A DNA stretch of 9,631 bases from JBOHHM01 sp050725495 (GCA_050725495.1 JBOHHM010000227.1:1-9631); one strand, 5' to 3'. Positions 1 to 6,728 are shown, counted from the first letter of the stretch. Notes: generated by a model from the letters alone, not told the origin. Program-made: numbers and translations.

Positions 1-1739
1 CCGGTCGCGGCGCTGCCGACGGTGCCGATGCTCAGCGTGCTCTGGCCCCACCATTCGTTGGGGTTCAGGCTGGGCAGGCTGGTGGTGCCGCCGCTGCCGT
101 TGCTGCCGACGATCGAGCCGGGGTTGAAGATGCAGGGCGTGCCCAGGTAGGTGCTGATCAGACCGTCCAGCGTGGTCGCGGGCGTGGTGTAGCTGCCGAT
201 GGGGGTGGAAGCCGTGATGGCGCCGCAGGCGGGGCTGCCGGTGCGCGCATCACCGCCGGCCGCGACAGCGGCGCTGACCTGGTTGACGATGTTGGACGCC
301 TGCACATCGTAGGCCTGGGCGGTCGACAGGTCGGTGCCCGTTTGGTAGTAGATCTTGGAGCCTGCCGGGAAGGTGGTGGTGCCGAACCTGGCGGAAATGC
401 CGGCGGCCGTGTCCTGCGGTCCCCAGTTGGCATAGCTCTGGCCATAGGGGCCGCCGTCCAGATAGGGGTAGGCCTTGATCTGGTTGATGATCTCGGCCAT
501 GTTCTTGCCCGCAATGTCCACCGTGGCGCGCTTGGTGGTGCTGACGTTGTGCTTGTCGCAGTAGTTGCTGGTGGCGACGCCTTGCGCATCGCGCACGGTG
601 CTGGTGTTCTGGAAGCCGAAGGGGCAGCCGACCCAGCTCGAGCCGTTCCAGTGCAGGTCGCCGGCGCGCGTGGGGTCTGAGCCAAAGGCCCAGGTGGCTG
701 TGACGCCGCCCACGTTGCGCGACCTGATTTCGCGGTATTTCAGCAGGCCGTTGGCGTCGGGCGTGTTTTCGGCGGCGCTGGACACGAAGACGCGGAAGAA
801 CCACTGATTGACATCGCTGATGGTGAACCAGCGCAGCGAGGCGCTGGCCTCCGGCGTGGTGGTGGTGGTTGCGGGGGCGCTGGCCATCTGCTTGGCGACG
901 CCGACGACGGTGGCGACCGTGGTGGTGCTCAGCCCGGTCTGGCTGGCGACGCTGCTGGCCTGCGTGCTCACGGCGCTCTTGCAGGCATCGCTGCCCAGGC
1001 CCGAAGCGCAGGCGCTTTGCACCGCGCTGTCGGCCGCTGCCGCGATGATCTGCGGCAACAGTTGCAGCAGGGCGTCGCGGATGGCCTTTTCCAGATCGGC
1101 CTGGCTGATGGTGCTGCCGCTGCTGTCGGCCGCACCCACGGCTGCGGCCAGCGACTGCGATTGCTGCTGCGTCGTCACCACGACCATGCGCGCGACGGTG
1201 GCGGCGGTCTTGCCGTCGCTGGAGCTGTTCTTGGTGAAGTCCTCGAACAGCGACACGGCGAGCCCGGTCTGGCTCTTGACCGCGGTTTCGGCCTCGGTGG
1301 TCGAGCCGCCGCTGCTCTCCACGATCTGCTGCACCAGGGTGGTCAGGGGGCTGACCACGGCGGGCTTGTCGGCGGGCGCCTTCAGGGTGAACGGCACGGG
1401 CACGGCGCCGGTATCGGCATCCACCGCGTCGGTGCCGACCACAGCGAGCACCGGGTACTTGCCGACGTCGGCCGGGTCCACCTGCAGCGTCACATTGCCG
1501 CTGGCGTCGGTCTTGCCCGAGGGCTCGCCACCGTCGCAGGCGCCGTTGCCGTTTTTGTCAAGGCAGACGGTGGCGTTTCGGATCGCCCCGTCGATCACAG
1601 TGACGGGCACGCTGGTGGTGCTCGCAGCGGGTGACGATACGGTCGTGCCGCCACCGCCACCGCCACCGCCGCAGCCGGCGATGGTCAACAGCGATGCGCT
1701 GACGCAAGCGAGCGCCAGCTTCCTGAGTTTCATGTTCAT
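1..1739 (-). CDS. Putative outer-membrane lipoprotein of unknown function (partial, C-terminus beyond left edge)
   Basis: Open for 579 codons from the ATG at 1739 to the window edge with no stop. The N-terminus (MNMKLRKLALACVSASLLT) is a lipoprotein signal peptide with lipobox I-A-G-C. Cys23 would be lipidated, and Gly at +2 argues for outer-membrane sorting by the Lol rule known from E. coli. A run of eight Gly (24-31) follows. Residues about 44-85 form a small beta-type domain with the acidic loop DKNGNGACDGGEP (61-73), which resembles calcium-binding EF-hand or thrombospondin-3-like loops. Next come a conserved-looking VSPLTTLVQ segment and an Ala/Gln-rich, probably helical stretch. From about residue 300 there is a Trp/Tyr-rich domain with several Cys. 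GGGAG lies 5 nt before the chosen ATG; the second ATG (1733) is also possible. It is divergent from a two-component system that may control it. I recognise the signal, linker and Asp-rich loop, but not the family or function. Confidence 0.8.
   Translation of the reverse strand, partial: MNMKLRKLALACVSASLLTIAGCGGGGGGGGTTVSSPAASTTSVPVTVIDGAIRNATVCLDKNGNGACDGGEPSGKTDASGNVTLQVDPADVGKYPVLAVVGTDAVDADTGAVPVPFTLKAPADKPAVVSPLTTLVQQIVESSGGSTTEAETAVKSQTGLAVSLFEDFTKNSSSDGKTAATVARMVVVTTQQQSQSLAAAVGAADSSGSTISQADLEKAIRDALLQLLPQIIAAAADSAVQSACASGLGSDACKSAVSTQASSVASQTGLSTTTVATVVGVAKQMASAPATTTTTPEASASLRWFTISDVNQWFFRVFVSSAAENTPDANGLLKYREIRSRNVGGVTATWAFGSDPTRAGDLHWNGSSWVGCPFGFQNTSTVRDAQGVATSNYCDKHNVSTTKRATVDIAGKNMAEIINQIKAYPYLDGGPYGQSYANWGPQDTAAGISARFGTTTFPAGSKIYYQTGTDLSTAQAYDVQASNIVNQVSAAVAAGGDARTGSPACGAITASTPIGSYTTPATTLDGLISTYLGTPCIFNPGSIVGSNGSGGTTSLPSLNPNEWWGQSTLSIGTVGSAAT
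1647..1670 (-). repeat. Glycine-coding GGC/GGT tandem tract
   Basis: Eight Gly codons, alternating GGC and GGT for most of the run, follow directly after the lipobox Cys codon. They form a hexanucleotide tandem tract. Slippage by whole units would change the length of the flexible linker between membrane anchor and folded domain without breaking the frame. Poly-Gly linkers at this position are seen in other surface lipoproteins; the slippage is inference. Confidence 0.7.
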
Positions 1740-1826
1740 AGGGGCTCCCATTGAGTTGCACACGGCGCTGCGGCCATTGGGGCCGGACTGCGCCGCAAGC
1801 GATTGGGCCGCCAGTTGTGACAAATT

Positions 1827-1907
1827 GCATCCCATGAACACGGGATGCCGGACCGGTTTGTGCGACTGGGGCTGGCGGACTCCCCCATTCATGGGATGCG
1901 GTCCGGC
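1827..1907. promoter_or_regulatory. Duplicated operator-like repeats in the divergent promoter region
   Basis: The 244-base gap (1740-1983) between the divergent lipoprotein and response-regulator genes contains two related copies of a motif. Copy 1 (1831-1856) reads CCCAT, spacer, then GGGATGCCGGACCGG. Copy 2 (1884-1906) reads CCCAT, spacer, then GGGATGCGGTCCGG. The GGGATG elements start 51 bp apart, about five helical turns. Further symmetry is present: GCATCCC (1827-1833) against GGGATGC (1842-1848) with an 8-nt spacer; GCATCCCATGAA (1827-1838) against TTCATGGGATGC (1888-1899), a perfect 12-bp inverted pair; and the palindrome CCCAT-TC-ATGGG (1884-1895). The cluster lies about 88 bp from the lipoprotein start and 77 bp from the regulator start, a suitable place for a regulator acting both ways. 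The likely binder is the adjacent NarL-type regulator, but this is inferred. I cannot place a convincing -35/-10 pair for either gene; TATGCT at 1931-1936 is a weak -10 candidate. Confidence 0.5.
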
Positions 1908-1971
1908 TGGTGGTTCAGGCGGCCTGCGCTTATGCTCGCGCGGTGCTGCAAATCCGAACCAATTCGAAACC

Positions 1972-1978
1972 AGGGGAG
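1972..1978 (+). promoter_or_regulatory. Ribosome binding site fixing the GTG start of the response regulator
   Basis: AGGGGAG ends 5 nt before GTG 1984. The reading frame is open far upstream (to 808), so this site and the receiver domain beginning at residue 3 decide the start. The upstream extension is antisense to the lipoprotein gene. Confidence 0.8.
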
Positions 1979-1983
1979 CACCG

Positions 1984-2700
1984 GTGTGGCGTGTGTTGAT
2001 TGTTGAAGACGACTCGCAGATGCGCGAGTTTTTTGCCGCGAGCGTCTCGCGTTGCGACCGGCTGGCGCTGGCCGCCAGCCTGGGCACGCTGGCCGAGGCC
2101 CGGGCCTGGCTCGATGATCCGGCGCATGCGGTCGATGTGCTGCTGACCGATCTGGGCCTGCCCGACGGCAGCGGGCTGGACGTGATCCGCCATGCGCGGC
2201 GCCTTCATCCCGAATGCGAGCCGCTGGTGATCTCGATGTTCGGCGACGAGGACAACGTGCTGGCCAGCATCGAGGCCGGAGCGCTGGGCTACATCCTCAA
2301 GGATTCGACGCCCGACGACATCGCCCACACCATTCTGGAAATGAAGGACGGGGCTTCGCCGATCTCGCCGATGATCGCCCGGCGGGTGCTGTCGAAATAC
2401 CTGAGCTTGAAGTCAAGCAGGCCCCAGGAGCCTAAAAATCCCATGCTTGATGCTCCTGAAAATATGGCAATTGACTCCCGGCTCGCAGCTGCCCGCTCGC
2501 TGCTGTCGGGGCGCGAGCAGGAGGTGCTGGAGCTGATCGCGCGCGGATTTTCGTATGTCGAGATCGCGCGCCTGCAGTCGGTGACCGTGCACACCGAGCA
2601 AACCCACATCAAGAATTTGTACGGCAAGCTGGCGGTCCACTCCAAGAACGAAGCTGTCTTTGAGGCCACCAAACTGGGCCTGTTGCCGCGCCATGCCTGA
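1984..2700 (+). CDS. NarL/LuxR-family two-component response regulator
   Basis: 238 aa, GTG start. The receiver domain (about 2-120) carries the acidic pocket E8-D9-D10, phospho-acceptor Asp56 in LLTDLGLPDGSGLD, switch Ser84, aromatic Tyr103 and conserved Lys106 (GYILKD). The C-terminal LuxR-type helix-turn-helix (about 173-236) begins LLSGREQEVLELIARG and has the recognition region VTVHTEQTHIKNLYGKL. This is a DNA-binding transcription factor activated by phosphorylation, presumably by the histidine kinase encoded 42 nt downstream in the same orientation. The linker (about 143-172) is longer than usual for the family and is encoded by an AT-rich, repeat-bearing island. Helix 4 of the HTH is slightly atypical (THIKNLYGKL where families often have HVKNIYRKL). 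The targets are unknown; the divergent lipoprotein and the operon itself are the obvious candidates. Confidence 0.9.
   Translation: MWRVLIVEDDSQMREFFAASVSRCDRLALAASLGTLAEARAWLDDPAHAVDVLLTDLGLPDGSGLDVIRHARRLHPECEPLVISMFGDEDNVLASIEAGALGYILKDSTPDDIAHTILEMKDGASPISPMIARRVLSKYLSLKSSRPQEPKNPMLDAPENMAIDSRLAAARSLLSGREQEVLELIARGFSYVEIARLQSVTVHTEQTHIKNLYGKLAVHSKNEAVFEATKLGLLPRHA
2413..2470 (+). repeat. AT-rich repeat island inside the response-regulator linker
   Basis: An AT-rich patch interrupts very GC-rich coding sequence. It contains the 7-bp inverted pairs TCAAGCA (2413-2419)/TGCTTGA (2444-2450) and CAGGAGC (2425-2431)/GCTCCTG (2452-2458). It stays in frame and encodes a low-complexity, Pro/Lys/Asn-containing part of the interdomain linker. 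It looks like an in-frame insertion tolerated in a flexible region. Confidence 0.5.
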
Positions 2701-2730
2701 CATGGCACGGCGGCCTGGCGTGGCGGCCGC
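2690..2730 (+). other. Two tandem short hairpins between regulator and kinase genes
   Basis: GCCATG (2690-2695) pairs with CATGGC (2701-2706) around the regulator stop codon, and GCGGCC (2710-2715) pairs with GGCCGC (2725-2730). No T-run follows, so these are not intrinsic terminators. They could affect mRNA stability or the regulator:kinase expression ratio, or be chance in GC-rich DNA. Confidence 0.3.
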
Positions 2731-2736
2731 TACCAT
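2731..2736 (+). promoter_or_regulatory. Possible -10 element 6 nt before the kinase ATG
   Basis: TACCAT (4 of 6 against TATAAT) with 6 nt to ATG 2743. No Shine-Dalgarno sequence is visible and no good -35 was found. The same spacing recurs at rodA and tldD, which is the reason for listing it. Confidence 0.3.
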
Positions 2737-2742
2737 CCGGGC

Positions 2743-4566
2743 ATGAGATTTCGCGGATTGCTGCTGTGGGTGCTGGCCTGGCTGGGCCTGTGGTGCGGCG
2801 CCGGGGCCGCCCCGCTGGAACTGACGCAGGCTCGGGCCGCCGTCACCGTGGGCGGCGTGACCGAACGCGCCGACGTGACCCTGCCCTACCACTGGGACCG
2901 CGTCCACCATACGCAGCCGGGCGAGGCCCTGTTCGAAGTGCCTTTTTCCTTGCCCGACCAGCCCAGCGAGCCGTACGGGGTTTACTTCCCGCGCATCGGC
3001 AACAGAGCCGAGATCTGGTTGAACGGCACCCTGTTGTCGCGTCTGGGCGAGGTCGATCGCCCCAACACCGCCGACTATGCCAAGGGGCCGCAGTACGTGT
3101 CCATTGCGCCGCGCCTGCTGCAGCGGGACAACCTGCTGCGGATCCATATCCGGGCAGACGGCGGGCGCCGTGGCGGCCTGTCGACGCTGACCGTGGGGCC
3201 GGCGGACGAGGTGCACGATCTCTATGGGCTGGCGTGGCGCTGGCGCGTCCTGGTTTCGCTGGCCATCACGATTTTCAGCTTGCTGGTGGCCGCCATCGCG
3301 TTGGCGCTATGGGCCACCCAAAGCGAACCGGGCCGGTCTGGCGCGACATCCAGGGACAACATCTATCTCTGCGCCGCGCTGGCCGAGCTGTGCTGGGCCT
3401 TGCGCGTGGGCGATGTGGCGATCGAACACCCCCCGCTGCCCTGGCCCTGGTGGGGGGTGGTGTTGACAGCGTCCTTTGCCGGCTGGATTGGCTGCATCGC
3501 CCTGTTTTGCCACCACGTGGCCGGCTGGCACCGGCACCGTTCCATGCCTTGGGTGCGGACCGGCCTGTGGGGCCTGTTCGGCGCCTCGATCGTGGCGTCC
3601 TCGCTGTCGTTCACGCTCTACGAACCGCTGTTCCTGACGGCCTGGCTGGGCTGCGCCAACCTTTTCTTCATCGTCTACGCAACGGTTTACCTGGTGGGCG
3701 CGATACGCCGGCCCGGCACGGCGCATGGGCTCGTGGCGCTGGTGGGCGCGCTCAATGTGCTGGTCGGCGTGCGCGACTGGCTGACGATTCGCATCAACGG
3801 CGGCTACGCGGATTCGACCTGGATGCGCTATTCCTCCGTGCTGTTCGGCATCACGCTGGGCTACATCGTGATCACCCGCTTTCGCGAGGCAAGCATCCAG
3901 GCGCGCGGCCTGTTGGCCACTTTGGCCAGCCGCGTGTCGCAAAAGGAACTCGAATTGCAGCAAAGCTACGCGCGGGTCGAGCAACTGGCGCGCGAGCAGG
4001 AGCGCACGGCCGAGCGCGCCCGCATCCTGCGCGACATGCACGATGGCGTGGGCTCGCACATCAGCGCTGCGATCCGGCAGCTGCAGTCGGGGCGGGCCAG
4101 CAGCGAGGCGGTGCTGCAAACCCTGCGCGATTCGCTGGACCAGCTCAAGCTGTCGATCGACGCGATGAACCTGCTGCCGGGCGACATCACGGCGCTGCTG
4201 GCCAATCTGCGCTACCGGCTGGAGCCGCGCTTCGCGGCCTCCGACATTGAGCTGCAGTGGGGCGTGGAACTGCTGGAGCCGGTGCAGCGACTCGACGCCA
4301 ACGCCATGCGGCAACTGCAGTTCATGGTGTTCGAGGCCTTGTCCAACGTGCTGCAGCATGCCCGGGCCAGCGTGCTGCGCATCGAGGCGAGCCCGCAGGG
4401 CGCCGGGGTGCAGCTGCGCATCATCGACAACGGGCGCGGCTTTGACGTGGCCGCTCCACGGCGCAAGGGCTTGCTGTCCATGCAGGAGCGGGCCGCGGCC
4501 ATCGGAGCCGGGCTGGCCATGGACAGCGAGCCCGGCCGCACGGTGGTGGAAATCCGGCTGGCCTGA
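2743..4566 (+). CDS. 7TM-type sensor histidine kinase (HisKA_3 / HATPase_c)
   Basis: 607 aa. A signal sequence (about 1-22, A-G-A cleavage motif at 20-22) is followed by a periplasmic beta-rich domain (about 24-165, including VYFPRIGNRAEIWLNG) that resembles the jelly-roll sensor domains of 7TMR-DISM proteins. Seven hydrophobic helices span about 169-380, then a charged coiled-coil (about 382-425). The dimerisation/phosphoacceptor region has His433 in ILRDMHDGVGSHI, the HisKA_3 pattern that partners NarL-type regulators. The ATP-binding domain shows the N box with Asn535 (FEALSNVLQHA), the G1 box DNGRGFD (562-568) and the G2 region GLLSMQERA. All catalytic motifs are intact. It follows its response regulator by 42 nt and precedes rodA by 23 nt. 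The ligand is unknown; the sensor fold suggests a small, perhaps carbohydrate-like, periplasmic ligand, but that is inference. The ATG has no Shine-Dalgarno sequence. Confidence 0.9.
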   Translation: MRFRGLLLWVLAWLGLWCGAGAAPLELTQARAAVTVGGVTERADVTLPYHWDRVHHTQPGEALFEVPFSLPDQPSEPYGVYFPRIGNRAEIWLNGTLLSRLGEVDRPNTADYAKGPQYVSIAPRLLQRDNLLRIHIRADGGRRGGLSTLTVGPADEVHDLYGLAWRWRVLVSLAITIFSLLVAAIALALWATQSEPGRSGATSRDNIYLCAALAELCWALRVGDVAIEHPPLPWPWWGVVLTASFAGWIGCIALFCHHVAGWHRHRSMPWVRTGLWGLFGASIVASSLSFTLYEPLFLTAWLGCANLFFIVYATVYLVGAIRRPGTAHGLVALVGALNVLVGVRDWLTIRINGGYADSTWMRYSSVLFGITLGYIVITRFREASIQARGLLATLASRVSQKELELQQSYARVEQLAREQERTAERARILRDMHDGVGSHISAAIRQLQSGRASSEAVLQTLRDSLDQLKLSIDAMNLLPGDITALLANLRYRLEPRFAASDIELQWGVELLEPVQRLDANAMRQLQFMVFEALSNVLQHARASVLRIEASPQGAGVQLRIIDNGRGFDVAAPRRKGLLSMQERAAAIGAGLAMDSEPGRTVVEIRLA

Positions 4567-4577
4567 GCCGGGCGCGG

Positions 4578-4583
4578 GATAAT
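4578..4583 (+). promoter_or_regulatory. Possible -10 element 6 nt before the rodA ATG
   Basis: GATAAT (5 of 6 against TATAAT) sits in the 23-nt gap after the kinase gene with exactly 6 nt to ATG 4590. No Shine-Dalgarno sequence is present. A transcript starting here would be leaderless. The -35 region, inside the kinase gene, is not recognisable. Confidence 0.4.
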
Positions 4584-4589
4584 TGCGCC

Positions 4590-5744
4590 ATGGCTGCCGT
4601 ATTTGAAAAACCCTCTTTGTTGCAGCGCGCTGCGCCCCTGTTCCAGGGCTTTGACGGGCCGCTGGCGCTTGCCGTGTTCCTGCTGGCCTGCGCCGGCTTG
4701 CTGACCATGTACTCGTCGGGGTACGACCATGGGACGCGCTTTGTCGACCATGGGCGCAACATGCTGATTGCCGGTGTCATCCTGTTTGCGGTGGCGCAGA
4801 TACCGCCGCAGCGCCTGATGTCGCTGGCCGTGCCCATGTACACGCTGGGTGTGGCGCTGCTGATTGCCGTGGCGATCTTTGGCCTGACCAAGAAGGGGGC
4901 GCGGCGCTGGCTCAACATCGGCATCACGATCCAGCCCAGCGAGATCCTCAAGATCGCCATGCCGCTGATGCTGGCCTGGTGGTTCCAGAAGCGCGAAGGC
5001 CAGTTGCGGCCGCTCGATTTTCTGGTCGCGGGCGCGCTGCTGGCCGTCCCTGTGGGCCTGATCATCAAGCAACCCGACCTGGGTACGGCGCTGCTGGTGC
5101 TGGCCGCCGGGCTGTCAGTGATCTTCTTTGCCGGCCTGAGCTGGAAGCTGATCCTGCCGCCGGTGCTGCTGGGTGTGCTGGGCGTGGGCCTGCTGGTGGC
5201 GTTCGAGCCCGAGCTGTGCGCCGAAGGCGTGCGCTGGTCGGTGCTGCACGACTACCAGCAGCAGCGCATCTGCACGCTGCTCGATCCGTCGCGCGACCCG
5301 CTGGGCAAGGGCTTTCACATCATCCAGGGCATGATCGCGATCGGCTCGGGCGGCGTGCTGGGCAAGGGCTTCATGGCCGGCACGCAGACCCATCTGGAAT
5401 TCATTCCCGAGCGCACGACCGACTTCATCTTCGCGGCTTTTTCCGAGGAGTTCGGGCTGCTGGGCAATCTGTGCCTGATTGGCGGCTTCACCTTCCTGAT
5501 CCTGCGCGGCATGGCGATTGCGCTGGAAGCGCCCACGCTGTTCGCGCGGCTGCTGGCCGGCGCGATCACGCTGATTTTCTTCACCTATGCCTTTGTCAAC
5601 ATGGGCATGGTCAGCGGCATCCTGCCGGTGGTGGGCGTGCCCCTGCCCTTCATCAGCTATGGCGGCACGGCCATGGTCACGCTGGGCATGGGCCTGGGCA
5701 TTCTGATGTCGATCTCCAAGGCCAAGCGGCTGGTCCAGTCATGA
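4590..5744 (+). CDS. rodA: RodA, peptidoglycan glycosyltransferase of the elongasome (SEDS family)
   Basis: 384 aa, close to the usual RodA length (E. coli about 370). It is a polytopic inner-membrane SEDS protein that polymerises lipid II into glycan strands together with PBP2 during lateral wall growth. Visible family motifs are KKGARRWLNIG and QPSEILKIAMPL, the periplasmic loop with HDYQQQRICTLLDPSRDPLGKG, the catalytic Asp278 in FIPERTTDFIFA, and the C-terminal GMVSGILPVVGVPLPFISYG. The last fits RodA rather than FtsW, which usually has a PTKGLTLPF-type segment. The periplasmic loop carries two Cys (ELCAEG and RICTLL) that could pair. Usual partners mreBCD and mrdA are not next to it here: upstream lies a two-component system. 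Its stop overlaps the next gene as ATGA, implying translational coupling. Confidence 0.95.
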   Translation: MAAVFEKPSLLQRAAPLFQGFDGPLALAVFLLACAGLLTMYSSGYDHGTRFVDHGRNMLIAGVILFAVAQIPPQRLMSLAVPMYTLGVALLIAVAIFGLTKKGARRWLNIGITIQPSEILKIAMPLMLAWWFQKREGQLRPLDFLVAGALLAVPVGLIIKQPDLGTALLVLAAGLSVIFFAGLSWKLILPPVLLGVLGVGLLVAFEPELCAEGVRWSVLHDYQQQRICTLLDPSRDPLGKGFHIIQGMIAIGSGGVLGKGFMAGTQTHLEFIPERTTDFIFAAFSEEFGLLGNLCLIGGFTFLILRGMAIALEAPTLFARLLAGAITLIFFTYAFVNMGMVSGILPVVGVPLPFISYGGTAMVTLGMGLGILMSISKAKRLVQS

Positions 5745-6643
5745 AGTGCGGCGCCGCCAAGGATCCGGTCGGCCTGGTCGGTGTCGGCAACATGGGCGCC
5801 GGCATGGCCGCCCACCTGCTGGACCAGGGCTGGCCGGTGCAGGTGCGCGATCTGGATCTCGGCAAAGAGCAGGTCCTGCAGCGTTTTGGGGCAAAAGCCC
5901 ATGCCAGTGCTGCACAGATTGCTATCAATTCAGTAGTAACCATCGTCTGCGTGGTCGATGCGGAGCAGACCGAGGCCGTGCTGTTCGGCCCCGACGGCGC
6001 CGCCGCCGTCATGCAGCCGGGGCAGGCCGCGATGCTGTGCCCCACGATTGCGCCGCAGGATGTCGAGGCGTTTGCCGGCAGGCTGGCGCAGCGCGGCGTA
6101 GCGACCATCGACGCCCCGATTTCCGGTGGTCCGGCGCGGGCCCGCGACGGTTCGATGAGCCTGATGCTGGCCTGCGCCGACGAGGTGTTCGAGCGGCATC
6201 GCGCGCTGATCGACGCCTTGTCGAGCAAGGTGTTTCGCATCAGCCAGCGGCCCGGCGACGGCGCGCGCACCAAGCTCGTGAACAACCTGCTCGCGGGCAT
6301 CAATCTGGCGGGCGCGGCCGAGGCGATGGCGCTGGCCGAACGCCTGGGGCTGGACCTGGCCACCACGCTGGATGTGATCGAGCAGTCCAGCGGGCAAAGC
6401 TGGATCGGCTCGGACCGCATGCGCCGGGTCATTGCCCATGGCGGCGTGGGCGACTATGCGCCGCGCGCCCACACCACGCTGCTGGCCAAGGACACGCGGC
6501 TGGCGACCGAGGCGGCCGAGGCCGCCGGCTTCGACGCGGCGCTGGGCCGGCTCGCCAGCGCGACCTTTCGCCGCGCGATCGAGGCCGGCTATGGCGGCGA
6601 GGATGACGCCAGCCTGTTCAAGCTGCTGCGGCGCCCGCTCTGA
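5741..6643 (+). CDS. NAD-dependent beta-hydroxyacid dehydrogenase, 3-hydroxyisobutyrate dehydrogenase family
   Basis: 300 aa, the normal family length. The start is the ATG of an ATGA overlap with rodA. The N-terminal Rossmann fold has GLVGVGNMGAGMAAHLL (11-27), and Asp37 closes strand beta-2 (QVRDLD), which favours NAD over NADP. Further motifs are PTIAP (101-105), the substrate-binding signature DAPISGGPARARDG (124-137, Ser128) and the catalytic region KLVNN with Lys178 and Asn182. A second Lys lies in LLAKDTRLA. These are the residues expected of an active enzyme that oxidises a 3-hydroxyacid to its semialdehyde or the reverse. The substrate cannot be assigned: 3-hydroxyisobutyrate, tartronate semialdehyde and L-threonate-type members share these motifs. 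Residues about 58-68 are encoded by an AT-rich TGCTATC island. The link to rodA looks positional rather than functional. Confidence 0.88.
   Translation: MKCGAAKDPVGLVGVGNMGAGMAAHLLDQGWPVQVRDLDLGKEQVLQRFGAKAHASAAQIAINSVVTIVCVVDAEQTEAVLFGPDGAAAVMQPGQAAMLCPTIAPQDVEAFAGRLAQRGVATIDAPISGGPARARDGSMSLMLACADEVFERHRALIDALSSKVFRISQRPGDGARTKLVNNLLAGINLAGAAEAMALAERLGLDLATTLDVIEQSSGQSWIGSDRMRRVIAHGGVGDYAPRAHTTLLAKDTRLATEAAEAAGFDAALGRLASATFRRAIEAGYGGEDDASLFKLLRRPL
5914..5942 (+). repeat. TGCTATC-type AT-rich island in the dehydrogenase gene
   Basis: Contains TGCTATC (5920-5926) followed by AATTCAGTAGTAAC. It is markedly AT-rich against its GC-rich surroundings and stays in frame, encoding roughly QIAINSVV. 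It shares TGCTATC, in opposite orientation, with the island in tldD (7104-7125). Confidence 0.45.
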
Positions 6644-6645
6644 GG

Positions 6646-6696
6646 CCGGGCGAGGACCGGAGCGTCTGCGCCCCAAGGCCGATTCCTCGCGCCCGG
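6646..6696 (+). other. Imperfect inverted repeat between the dehydrogenase gene and tldD
   Basis: CCGGGCGAGG (6646-6655) can pair with CCTCGCGCCCGG (6685-6696) with a 2-nt bulge and a 29-nt loop. GACCGG (6655-6660) with CCGGTC (6693-6698) is an alternative. There is no T-run, so it is not an intrinsic terminator, but it could stall or insulate transcription before tldD. Confidence 0.3.
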
Positions 6697-6716
6697 TCGG
6701 GAGATTGGGTCACGCC

Positions 6717-6722
6717 TAAAAT
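6717..6722 (+). promoter_or_regulatory. Possible -10 element 6 nt before the tldD ATG
   Basis: TAAAAT (5 of 6 against TATAAT) with exactly 6 nt to the first of two adjacent ATGs (6729, 6732). No Shine-Dalgarno sequence and no clear -35 are seen. The element suggests tldD has its own, probably leaderless, transcript. Confidence 0.45.
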
Positions 6723-6728
6723 GGCTGC

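Noticed and set aside
808..1983. Upstream 392-codon extension of the response-regulator frame
   Set aside because: It overlaps the lipoprotein gene in antisense and then the divergent promoter region. The receiver domain begins right after GTG 1984, which has its own ribosome binding site.
2766..4250. 494-codon plus-strand ORF in another frame of the kinase gene
   Set aside because: Arg/Ala/Gly-rich product without motifs. The overlapping kinase frame carries every HisKA_3 and HATPase motif.
3307..4359. 350-codon minus-strand ORF inside the kinase gene
   Set aside because: Shadow of the kinase reading frame: rich in Gln, Arg, His and Ala, with no recognisable motifs.
4979..5740. N-terminal extension of the dehydrogenase frame through rodA
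   Set aside because: The Rossmann motif begins just after ATG 5741, and the extension overlaps conserved rodA sequence out of frame.
4590..5744. FtsW instead of RodA
   Set aside because: Both are SEDS proteins, but the C-terminal GMVSGILPVVGVPLPFISYGG segment, the length and the PERTTDFIFA context fit RodA. No division-cluster (dcw) genes are nearby.
6646..6700. Intrinsic terminator after the dehydrogenase gene
   Set aside because: A bulged inverted repeat is present, but no T-run follows it.
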